Positions 1 through 12,200 of a DNA stretch of 64,000 nucleotides are shown one piece after another. A model generated the notes under the pieces. The model was given only the letters and a program-made list of their open reading frames with translations. It did no database searches and was not told the origin of the DNA. Within the stretch, counting starts at the first letter, position 1; every line of letters starts with the position of its first letter. The position numbers and the translations under genes were made by a program. This DNA comes from Branchiostoma floridae (Eukaryota > Chordata > Leptocardii > Amphioxiformes > Branchiostomatidae): assembly GCF_000003815.2 (NCBI RefSeq), contig NC_049997.1:2096484-2160483 (forward strand). The letters are read 5' to 3'.

Positions 1-560
1 GCGCACTTAAGATCATGATGGGAAGCCAGGAACACCAGGAAACATTACACCAACTGGGAGACAGCTGGGTCGTTCCCCCGGACTTGTTCAGTAAGATCGA
101 ACGTTTCGTATGCCAGATGTACGTGTCCGCTACGACCGTTGCCGAGGTAAACGAGCTGCGGTACCATCTTTTCACTGCGAAGAAAGGATGCGAGTCAAGT
201 GAGCTGCCTCCCTGCTCAGACTGCCTGCATCTGCATACAGCGCGAGCCAACTACCAGGCCACAATATGGAAGAGGTGTCTTCTAAGTAAGCCAGACACTC
301 CAAGCCCAGTCGGCGCGGGATGGAGACTGGATGAGGATGGCAATCTTGCCATCAAGTGGCTGAAGTCACCCCCCGCGCCAGCTGCGGTGATGGAGTTCCT
401 CACCTGCAAGTGTACCAGGTCATGTAAACTACCAACATGTACGTGTTTAGTGAATGGCCTAAGGTGTACAGATATGTGCAAGCTTAAGCAGTGCAGTAAT
501 ATGGCACATGACGAGGTGGATGGGGAAGTATTGACAAATGACTCAGATGACGATGATTGA
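1..560 (+). CDS. C-terminal part of a Cys-rich (CXC-like) protein, probably transposon-associated
   Basis: The frame is open from the window edge, so the protein is probably truncated at its 5' end; the first ATG is at 15 and the stop TGA at 558-560. Visible features are a block with PSPVGAGW and LKSPPAPAAVMEF, then a Cys-rich tail CKCTRSCKLPTCTCL...CTDMCKLKQCSN with ten cysteines spaced like a CXC (tesmin/TSO1-like) or metal-binding cluster, and an acidic C-terminus ending in DSDDDD. From general knowledge, this combination (PSP..GW, PPAP, then a CxC tail) closes many multicopy proteins in invertebrate genomes that are usually treated as mobile-element products. The upstream catalytic or nucleic-acid part is outside the window, so the element class cannot be named. 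It lies opposite in strand to DENND4 and could sit in one of that gene's introns. Confidence 0.5.
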   Translation, partial: ALKIMMGSQEHQETLHQLGDSWVVPPDLFSKIERFVCQMYVSATTVAEVNELRYHLFTAKKGCESSELPPCSDCLHLHTARANYQATIWKRCLLSKPDTPSPVGAGWRLDEDGNLAIKWLKSPPAPAAVMEFLTCKCTRSCKLPTCTCLVNGLRCTDMCKLKQCSNMAHDEVDGEVLTNDSDDDD

Positions 561-3208
561 ACGTACGTTCAAACACAGGGCCATTGTTTTCAATTGTTAG
601 TTAACTTAGGACATAACTGTCAGGGTGTTTCCCCCAGAAAATAGTAAAAAGTTATGCATATCTATAGATAATTGGTACTTATGACGAAAATTGGATGTGA
701 ACCGTTAAACACAACGGCTATAGTTTGTTTTCAGCTCTTTCGTTATGATAAAATTGTCAGCTAATGTTAGATAATGTTAGATGTGCATCTTCTTCACATA
801 TCTGTCTACGGGACAGATAAGACGATGTTATTACTCCTTCATCTGGTGATAAGTCCCTGGTGATATTTTTCTTGCCATCCTTTGCAAGGTCGTTGTCACA
901 AGAGACGGATCAAGTCTTGACATAACCGTGCGATCTTAAAGATGGCACATACTACTAGCTAAGGTATACTCTCGGCAGTTACAAATAACTATTTCTACAG
1001 TTATGTGCACAATGAAATTTGGTGAGCATCGCACAGATCTATGTATTAACACTCAGGAATTAAGAGTTGTTCTTTCGGATCCAGTTGCTAGCATTTGTTA
1101 AAGTATGTACTCATGCGTGTTGGTAACAATGTAATGAAAAATTGTTTGTATTAACGACTGGAAAATAGGAGACCATTATATATGCACATCCTAGCGATCC
1201 GTCCCGGGTCTCTGAATAGCATATTGTACCTTAACGTAAGTTCGAGGCTAATTCTTATTCAGTCTTCAGAAATGACAATCTTTTTCTAAAATACCGTATA
1301 TGTTTTGCATGTTGCTATAGACGTGTGCATTTACATTGTAATGACAGTGTTGTAATATTCAGTTTCAATCACTAGATATGACAGCTTGATAGAAGTGACT
1401 TTAAGTTAGTATTGATGACAAGTGGATTATCGCTACAGCTAAAGAGTAAAGAAAAGATTAGCTAGCTAGTCAATGCAGCCAATCTTCATGTAATCAAGAT
1501 GTAATCAATATGATCATAGATACAAGAGATATTTAGAGCTTTTGCAGATTTCATGAAAATGGCTATTTTGCCATTTTTGTACTGATCATGCAACCCGGTT
1601 CCTCATTTGCGTGTTTGGTATCTATTTATGTTCCATCTGCCATGAATAACTATTGTGTTACATTTATTGAAGACTTTGCCCAGTTATGAAAATGATGGAA
1701 TTACAGAATTTCCTATCATATATTTTTGAGTGTTTCTGTAGGCCACAGATAGTGTATGGTGGGCGAGATTACATGTAAGCATTCATAGATAAAAAATGAC
1801 CGTTGTCATGGCAACCGGTGACACCAGTTGACCCCAAATGTACCTTTTTTGTATGATTATATAAAGGCATCACACTTTTGGGAAAGGTCGATGTTTTGAC
1901 TTTGACCACTTTTTTTCTACAGACAGCGTCTTAATGTTACCCATGATGCATTGCAATACCAGGGTGATTGATAAAACGCCCGCAGGGGTGTAATTCTTAA
2001 AATACTTATAACTCCTGATTGAATTGGCGGATTTTCTTGATTTAAAGTCCAAAATGCGGGGAATAATGTGGCTAATCAATATAATTTATTATAAAAGACC
2101 CCATAGGTAGTCCAAAAAAATGCCTGATGTTGGAAAGTAAACAATGCATTTTCTACACAGAAATTACCCCCAAAAGTGGAGTTTAAAGACTCATAACTTC
2201 CTAAAAATGCAGAATATTTACAAAATATTGCTTATTTCGTGTTTCCCAAGGCATGTTTTATCTATAAACCAATTTTCACAGAAAATTGTTGATGTTTGAT
2301 AATTTGTCCTGGCCTTTTGTACTTAGCCCCCCAAAGCGATGTTCATTCCAATGACGTCATTTGGTCACGTGATTACAATAAGAAAGCTGTACATAAAAGC
2401 TTGCTATTTTACGTAAGAATAAACTTTGGTTAATGCAGATTTAAAAAATCCATAGTAGCTCTGGTCCCTCTCGGTGGTACAAAAAATCGTCCTGGCCCAT
2501 GGACTAGATGTCTAGAAAGTAGTCTCAACTAACTGTTGACTTCTGTTTACCTCAGTAACAAAAAGACTACAATTATACCAATACAAAAATCCCATTTCAA
2601 AAGTTTCAAGGCTATCAAGAATGGTTTACTGTAAGTATTAAAAAAAAACAGGCAAAGAAAGATATGTTATTGATTTTCATGTTTGGTAGAAACTGATAGA
2701 CAAGCAACAGGCCTACCTTTGGGAGGATTTTGTGGTTAATGAGCTTTTTATCACCAGGTCTGTAAATAACAAGACAGTGTAATTCAAGGGGTTACTCAAA
2801 ACATGGAACAGGGCTGTTGCACCCTCATACTTTCAATGTGCCCTAGTGCCCTATTGTCGTGGGAGCAGATTTTGATCAAAGTGGAAAATTCAGACTGACC
2901 ACGACTGACCCCCGTAAACCCAAATTTGGGATGTCATCAGTTACAAATTACCTTGCATCAATTTTTCAAACAGGCCAATATTCCTCTGGCACAAGATGCG
3001 AGGACTGTAAATTTTGAAACTTTCGTGGTGGTTTTAAACTTTTATGTGTTTTTTTTTGTGGTGACCTCTCCACTGCAAATTAATTACACCGTGACTAAGT
3101 CTGTTTGTATGACTAATGTACTGCAGAACTGTTCCTCCTACCACAAAATAGAAACTCGGTGAAAGTAAATAAATTTACAGAAGCTGAGAAACACAAGAAC
3201 AAACTTAC
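561..3208. other. Non-coding stretch, probably DENND4 intron
   Basis: AT-rich DNA with no convincing exon on either strand. The DENND4 exon expected after 3209 (completing a CA-phase codon and the end of the cDENN domain) was not found here, so the intron appears to run beyond the left edge. Confidence 0.4.
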
Positions 3209-3290
3209 TGTCTGATGGAGTTAGTGTCCAGATCCACACAGATGACATCCTGGGGTGGCTCATATAAGTCAAAGTATCTGGAGTCAACAC
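3209..3290 (-). CDS. DENND4: DENND4 exon 9 (cDENN, last visible)
   Basis: Encodes [20 protein letters not shown] and DTNSIR, ending with CA of the next codon before donor GTAAGT. It sits on a different contig from exons 1-8, across the 175-N gap, yet strand and phase agree, supporting that join. Confidence 0.92.
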
Positions 3291-6200
3291 CTGGTAAGGA
3301 AAAAAATCATAAGGAACTAGAAAGGCCGACATTTGCTTGGGTGCAAATACAGCATATTTCAGCCATACCCATTCCCACGCAACATTGGACTGTTCTAAGT
3401 CACCCCTGCGCAAAAATGGAACATTTTAACAGTAAGTTATTCTCGCCACTGTCAAACTTACGTATCAAAACTAAACGCAAACTGGCCAATTTCCCCGCGT
3501 TTTCCGCCAAATAACATTTTCTGATGATTCATATTCAATTGCCATGCGGAGTGTTGGTAAATTCAATAACAAAGACTTGTATTCTAACGTTCAATGCACG
3601 CGTACCGTCCGCTACCGCTCAAATGACCCTGTCTGAACTCCAAATCCTCGCAAACTACAATTTTAAACCGGGCACAGGGTGACACATCACTTTGAAAATT
3701 TGACAGGAGAAAGAAGATACATTACGAACACAATATATTTCATCATGCAAAGTATTGCTAACATATAAATAATGCACATATTATCTTCCCATATTCTTTG
3801 CAGTACCTTTTATTGAGTAACATAAATTTCAAAATCCTCCCAAATATGCATGGTTGCGTCTACATACACACGTGACAATGTTAGCCAATCAGCTTCAGTT
3901 TTGGAAATTCGNNNNNNNNNNNNNNNNNNNNNNNNNNNNNNNNNNNNNNNNNNNNNNNNNNNNNNNNNNNNNNNNNNNNNNNNNNNNNNNNNNNNNNNNN
4001 NNNNNNNNNNNNNNNNNNNNNNNNNNNNNNNNNNNNNNNNNNNNNNNNNNNNNNNNNNNNNNNNNNNNNNNNNNNNNNNNNNNNNNTGGCCAAAACAAGT
4101 CAAGTAAATTGAGAATGACAAAAAATCCCCAAATATATCATTTTGAAGAGGTTTATGCCAAAAATTATACATCCGTCATTTGAATAAGTATCTAGTGCAC
4201 CCTTTTACCCAAATTTAGGTCATTTGGTTTTAAAACCAGGGTACAGGAGCGAGCCAAAGGTGTACGTTTTTGGTAATAAAATGGCCAAATAATCGGATAC
4301 CAAAGCATTTTGTTGTACTGTATGCCTAAAGTGTTGATGCATCCATCTGCGCATATGTGTATGGCACTCCTATACTAAATTTCAGATCATTTGGTTTTAA
4401 AACCAGGGTACAGGAGCCAAAAGTGTCCTTTTTTGGTCAAAAAATGAACAAAAAATCGAAAAAATAAGCATTTTGTTGCACTGTACACCAAAAGTGTTAT
4501 TGAATTTATATGGGGGGATTATCAAGGCACATCTCTGTCAAATTTCAGCTCATTCGGTTGTAATACCAAGGTACAGGAGTCAAAAGTGTCCTTTTTTGGT
4601 CAAAAAATGAACAAAAAATAGCATTTTGTTGTACTGTACACCAAAAGTGTTATTGAATTTATATGGGGGGATTATCAAGGCACATCTGTGTCAAATTTCA
4701 GCTCATTCGGTTGTAATACCAAGGTACAGGAGCCAAAAGTGTCCTTTTTTGGTCAAAAAATGACCAAAAAATAGCATTTTGTTGTACTGTACACCAAAAG
4801 TGTTATTGAATTTATATGGGGGGATTATCAAGGCACATCTGTGTCAAATTTCAGCTCATTCGGTTGTAATACCAACGTACAGGAGCCAAAAGTGTCCTTT
4901 TTTGGTCAAAAATTGGCCAAAAAATCGCAAAAATAAGCATTTTGTTGTACTGTACACCAAAAGTGTTATTGACTTTATATGGGGGCATTATCAAGGCACA
5001 TCTGTGTCGAATTTCAGCTCATTTGGTTGTAATACCAGGGTACAGGGGCCAAAATATACAGTTTTGGTCTAAAATTGACCAAAAAACCTTAATAAAACCT
5101 CTTAAGAGACAGATATGAAAAAATTGGAAAAATCACCCGAGGGTATTAGCCCACTCTACCATTGTGCCAAATTTCAGGTCATTCGGTTTACGAACGACGG
5201 AGATGAATCACTTTGAAAATTTGACAGGAGAAAGAAAGAAAGAAAGAAGAAAGAAAGAAACATTACGAATACAATATATTTCACCATACTATGTATGGCT
5301 GAAATATAAATACTTGATATTCAAAATCATAGTCTTTCTCTCACTTTTATTTGAACATTTAAAATTCTCCAATATCTCTTGAACTTCAATATTTTTTCTA
5401 TCTAATGTCTGAACCCTCCTATCTATTTGTAGAGTTTGCACCCAACTCAGCTATGCTACACAGTCTCATATAAGCACTCCTCCCATCCACATTCTTGACC
5501 AACTTTCTACCAAATGATGTTGTCCAAATCCTATCCCATCCTTCAGCACTGTGCCATGCTGTAGTGTGGGTGCTCAGTGAGAGGAGATTATTATTGAGGT
5601 GACTACAGAAGTCAGCTTGTCCTTACCGACGATGAAGGGTACAGGAGCATTGATGACATCAGCGAGGTCCAGAGGACAGAGGGGGATGTATGGACACGGC
5701 CAATGGAGGGGGAACAATATCTGATAGAAAACCAAAATCACATGTCAGCAAAACTAATGCATACTTTCAATGTGGTGACAACATGTTTGAAAGTAACAAA
5801 ACTGTCAAAGATATTGGTAAATCTAAATCTTTCATCTAAATCCCTCAAATTTTCAATCTATAGGAAAACCCCTAAAATTTCATTCAACTGCGATGGGGGG
5901 ATTTACAAACTACTAATAACCCCTGTTTTGCTGTTAACATATTCTAAGAAATCAGATCCTCAGTCACCCTTAAAAAGACTAGATCATTAAAGTTAAAATT
6001 TGGTGAGTCCAGTCCTTGTGATGTAAAAGAGGCTTGTTCATGTTGTTGATTTTGCATATATTTGTGCATATCAACACAGAATGAAGTAAGTTTCTATTTC
6101 ATTAGCCTGAGTATCAGCCTGGTTAGTTAACCCCCTCACTAACCATTGTATACGGTTGTATAGGAGCCCCGGTAAACTAACCAGGCTAATACTCAGGCTA

Positions 6201-9200
6201 TTACTTCATAACTATGGCACACTGAACTGACCAGTTGTAGTGCCTCTGCCACGCTGGTGAGAACGGCAGGTCGTAGGGAGTGCAGGAGGATCTTGTTCTC
6301 CAACAGGGCAAACAACAGCAGGTTCATGGCATTGTCTGGGCCCAGGTTGGTCAGCAGGGCTGTCAGGGAGGCACCACTACACAACAAAGGGCACAGTTAG
6401 CATTAGGGCTGCATCACTATACATAACATTAGGCAAATAGCCTTGGCTACAGGTCTTATCTATATGATTCAACAAAGTAGTTTTCAATGATGGCAGAACA
6501 GGTATGATTAACTTGGACGTTTGGTATCTCATACAAAAAAACTACTCTCATTATAGGATCTCAAGTATGAGACAGCAGTGATTTCAATGTCCATACAATG
6601 TTTCCATCTGATTTTTTTAATGTAGTAGAACTACAGAAGAAGTGTATAATTGAGTGTAATTTTGATTGGGTACAGTACCGACAGATTGACATTGTGTAGT
6701 TTGAACCTGTACCTTTAAGATTTCCATTATACTGTACTGGTGCTCATTACTGGTGCACATGTTACTGCCCCTGTCACAACAATCTCTTACGGCCAAGTTT
6801 AGTTTAGGACCTTACCTGAGGGGCAGGGGAGAATGGTGAGGCTGCATCAGCAACAGGGAGTCAACAGCACCCATCTATCAACAAGAAAAAAAAACAAGGA
6901 GTCATCATACATTTAGCTGCCCACTTTCTTTTTAGTTTTTGGAATGTTTCATTTATGCACTTGTTGAAACAGTCCAGTTTTGCATGGGAATGGATGGGAG
7001 TACTGCAAATGCATTTTGTAGGGATTAAATTCAATGTTAATGAGAAAATGAGTGTTTGCGGTGCTCTACAGTTCTGGGAAACACTATAGCCCCATGCTTT
7101 ATAGTGATGGAAACAATGTCTACATGAACCAAGAACACAAAACAACAAAAATCTAATGAATTAAAGTATCCTACATTTTCTTCCAAACGTTGACTTTTTA
7201 GTATGCATTTTCTCAAGTTTTCTTTAGAGTTCTTTTAGCAGGTTGCCACTTCAGACACTCCTGGTATGGAAAACATTGCAGTATAGATTGAGTTTTCACC
7301 TGTACGAGTATTCTTGGTCGCTGGGGCGATGGGAACGGGACGTCATGCATGAAGTGCGAGATGTGTCTCTCTAAGGGCACAGCGTGCGGACCTGACACAG
7401 ACAACCTGTACAGGTAGGTCAGAAACTTTCGAAACGCATCAAAGAACGGCCAATGAGACATCAGGGAGATGCACTTGTTGGTGTGGATGGTCTTGGTTTG
7501 CCTGTCTAGTTCAGTCTGATAGTTTAGTGTCTTGCGCTGTTCCTCTGTGAGTTTCTCTGGAGGATAGCTCTCGTAAAACGACACCGCAGCACCGTAAACC
7601 TGTCAGAAAAGAAGACAATATAGATATTGGGGCTTACAAGCAATATAACATAAGAACCGTGTAAGTCAGATTCTAAGTCTATTATAGTATTAGGGGACCG
7701 TGCCCTTCTTGGCTACAAACCTTACATACCGGTACGACTCAGGGCTGTCTCCAACTTTGAATTTTTTCCATCTGACTCATTGTTTGGGAGCCCATGTTTC
7801 ATTGTTAAATCTGTCATTTTACGTTTACATAGAATAAACTTTCATTCAATTCATGTCATGAAGTACAAATCATTGGGATGGATGGGTAGCAAATTTCCCT
7901 TCCAGAACAGATGTACAGATCCAGGACACAGCCCTGATTACAGCTATGATTTATAGACCACCAAAAGATATCTATTGATGTTGACATGACATGCAACACA
8001 AACATACCTTATCAGCATCCACGTTGGTTAACACAAATGTGGAGAACACAGGGAGTGGGTGCTTGGCATCCATTGGCCAACACTCTATCGTGGCACCCAT
8101 GGGAAGGCAGAAGATGGGAACTTGCTCCGGCAGGGGGAAACTCTCATAATCTTCCATGGGATACCTCCCTATCAAGCCTGTGCACAAGAGAAAAATCAAG
8201 GAAATCAGAGAAAGTAGACTTTACCCTCTCTGAACTCCCATAACTTTACATGGGATATTTTCCCATCAAGCCTGTACACAAGGGCAGAATATAAAACAGG
8301 ACAATCAGACAAAGCAGTCTTTAAGCCCCTCTGACAACCTACCAGAACTGCACTGTCTCCCTCTAGCAGAACATACTGAAACCACAGTGTAGAATAAAAC
8401 ACAAACAAGCCCAAAACAATTATCTTTCTCTCCCATGGTAGTTAAGACTTAAGTAAACATACAATGCTGACAGTGACACTTCATTTGTTCACTTGTTCAT
8501 CCATTCATCCATTTATTCATTCAGATTGGAATGGGAAAAAAGTAAGCTGTGAAGTAAGGATAGGGAGCTCCATACCTGCTTTGTAAGATATGTAGTTCAT
8601 CTTGGCCATGGACTTCTTGTAACAGAGAAAGACATCAGAGCCAACCTGTTGGAGGAATGTTATCAAACAACTAGTCAGATAATCTAGGAAATACATGGAC
8701 TTTTGCTCTACAAATGGCTAATAAACTGGGAGATGTACCAATTACATGTACCAAGTACTTAATACCAGATCAGAAAAGAACAAGAAATACTCATGCCTTT
8801 AGAAGCAATATCAATCTAAAACTAATGTTAAAAAAAGTCACATTTCCCAATAACTATAATATATCATATACATGTATAATAGAGTGGAACTTCTTGCTAT
8901 CAAATAATGTAGCAGCATCCTCATTTGATAGTTATATTTAGTATTTTGTAGCTTTTAACAATGCTTCCAAAAATTAGGTGTGAAAGGTGGTTCAGTATGG
9001 TATAACCAGCTGCTGCAGCATAGTGTGCCTGCGAAGCTTGTACGTTACTCAGAAAGGCAGATCCACAGACTATACAGATACAGAACTTTACAACTCAAAA
9101 ATAAACTTGGCACAACTTACCATGCCCTTGTTAAGGTTCTTGTCTATCTGACAGAATGCATGGGGCGGGGTCTCGCCCTTGTTGGTAAGTATTACACAGA

Positions 9201-12200
9201 TATCCGTGACCGCTAAGGAATTGTGGGCAGCATTTTCCGAGGCTCTTCTGGTGGTGATATAAGTTCTGTGTCCCCCTAGGGGAGCCTTGTTATTTACATT
9301 GGCAGGCCGGCCGTAGGGTGTGCTATGTATGATCTCACAACCGGCCATGACTCGTTCTTTGCCTTCATATAGAACTCTGAAAAGAAGATGGATAAGTTAT
9401 TATCATCGATAGATCATGGAACATACACACTCTATCCTATCAAAGTGTTTATGGCACCAATAACACAAAAGTACAACATTTTCTGATTGCATTCAGTAAT
9501 GACAGAATCATTCCTGAACACAGACATTTGCAAAAATCATACAACTATTTTACCGTTGAGTGGTTCAAATGTGGTTGTCTACATGATACAGCTGCCGGTA
9601 GATAAACCTGTATTTCTATATACTGTATTCCATATACTATGAAACATGTCCCTGGTAGATTGGGCCATGTACCAATCTTTTTAAGAGCGAATGTCTGTAA
9701 GGGTCAAACAATGGTGGCACCGGTCAAAAAATAGATTTGGCTCCTTTTTTGCACAGTGATAGTACTTGGTACACAACCCCTCAAAATAGCTTTCTTTTTT
9801 CTCAGAACCCCTCGTTGCCATGGCAACAGGCCAAAGAAGTTTGGGGGCCATTTTGCCGGATTTGGGCATGTCAAAAACATGAAAATTTGCCAACTTTAGG
9901 GCACTATCACTGAACAATGCTTTAACTAAACAACAAAGGCAGAATATGCTGATCAGAGCAATGCCTAAACTTGTACGAAATAGCAGTAAAGTTAATCTCC
10001 TGTAAATTCTAAGGCCCTGGGCAGCCTGAATACAATACACTGTTTTCAGGTTGTAAAGAATCTGAAATTTTGCCCAACTTCAAAGCACTGAAAGTCCATA
10101 AGTATAAAATATTTTCGATTGCAATTTACTACAAATAATAACCCACTATAGGGCTATTACATGAATGCTAGCAAAGTTTGGGTTCTTGTTTTGTTGCTAC
10201 GCAATCGTCCATCGAAGTGGGTCAAATTTCATGATTTTGAAATTATGTCATTTTGTGCTCTCTTTAAACAATCATAAGTCCCATATCAAAGTTGCTCTGC
10301 AATTAAAATTCTCATGGATTATAAACCAATGTATTGTCTATCAAATGCATGTTTGTAAAGTTCGGGTTCTTGTTTCGTTGCTACGTAATTGTCCTTTAAA
10401 GTGGGTCAATTTTCATGATTTTGATAAAATACCTTATTTTGCATCATCTTCGAACAATCATAACTCACAAGCCAAAATTGTTCTGTAACAAGAATTTACC
10501 TGAAATGTAAACCAAGATATTGTTTCTCAAGGCCATGCTTGTAGAGTTTGGGTTCTTGTTTTGTTGCTAAGCAATTGTCCGTTAAAGTGGGTCAATTTTC
10601 ATGATTTTGATGATATATCATTTTGTGCTCTCTTTGAACTGTCATAAGTTGCAAAGTAAATTTGTTCTGAAATTGAAATTAAGAAGGAATACAAAGGAAT
10701 ATATTGTCTATCAAATGCATGTTTGGACAGTTCAAGTTCGGGTATTCTAACAGTGAATGTACATGTCCCTGAAAGTAGGTCGTATTCCACTGACTTTTCC
10801 ACAAATCATGTTCTTGACAACAGTGATACACATGTCACAGTCTTTGTTTTTATAGAACCGATGTAACAATGTGCTATCACCAAAACAAAACATTTGTAGG
10901 GATTATATACTACACAAAGTCATATTTATGTTTAATGTCAGATTAATCCACTCTGAACTTTCAAACATTCTGCTAGTTTTACTGCTAAGCATGATGTATG
11001 ACTACAGTCTTAAACATGTTTGCATCCCCACAATATGACTCTCGAAGACTTATATAGCTTATACAATGTATACACATATTTGGAACGAATATCATAAATC
11101 TCTGTGCATCTTTCTTTTCACGGTAGCATTCATGTGAAAACATGCGTTTTTCAGTTTCTGCTATTCAATGGACCATACTCGTTTTAAGCAAGGGCAAGAA
11201 CGAACCTAGTAGGTACTCTTGAGGTTTGCCTGAAATGCCAACTCCTGGCGGCGATTGAAGTTTGTCTGCTAGTCTGTCTGTGGGGAAATTAGCTTGACAG
11301 GCTAACGTCAAAATACGGCAGAGGATGATGAAGGTCAGCATCTTGACCTAACTCTGTTCGAATCTATCAACAGTATAGATAAAAATGAAGCAACGAATGA
11401 CGTTTATCTACGACTTCCTTTCTGGGAGACACATATGGCTCGTTCTCATTTAAATGTCGAAATGCTGTCGCCTGACTATACGCCTTGATATGGAGAAAAA
11501 TATAGACAACATCACTGGTTCCTTCATTTTTCCACAACCCCATTAATGTTTTACAAAAGATGCACAACAATATTCGAATAGGTTTATGGGTTAGACGATT
11601 ATTATAGCCACGGGTGGGATTTCATACCCTAAAAAATGGCTGTCGCCTGAGAAGAAACGAAGAATTCAAATAGTAGCCAAAAATGTAACAATTAAGTTCC
11701 CAGAATGATTGTTCGGCAGGTGAAACCAGCTACCCAGGCCCTATGCCCGATCAAGTCAGATCGCTCCTGTCACTGATCCTGGAGGCTGTGTGAGGTGGTT
11801 TATGCCTGTCGCCAGATTCTGTAACAAACGTTGCCACAACTAGTACGATGGTTGCCATGGTTATATTATGCACGTATAAGATTAGAAATGGCCGTTTTTG
11901 TGACGCTATACAGTTTTTCTGGCTTTCTAAAGAAACAAGAAAGGGTTGTTGACTGTCATTTGTATCCCACCTTGCTCAACAAAATGTTGTACAGAAATGA
12001 CTGTAACAAACGTTACCATCGTTCGATGCTGTCTAAGCTTTCTATTTGACCAGGTGTAAAAAAGCTGCCCACTTTTCAAATGTCCCTAGGGACATCCACT
12101 TATACCTAAATGATGTAGTCAATAAGGTAAGTCCATTCGAAGATCACAGGGTAAAGTCTACTGTTGTAACAAACGTTACCGGCCCTGTAATGCATTACCA

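Noticed and set aside
9681-10040. 119-codon frame, mirrored almost identically at 13603-13962
   Set aside because: Both copies are in the arms of the foldback element. Similarity is explained by the inverted duplication; composition and lack of any domain give no support for coding.
10165-10488. 107-codon frame with repeated [24 protein letters not shown]-like segments
   Set aside because: It is translation of the 187-bp tandem subrepeats, read in one of several open frames.
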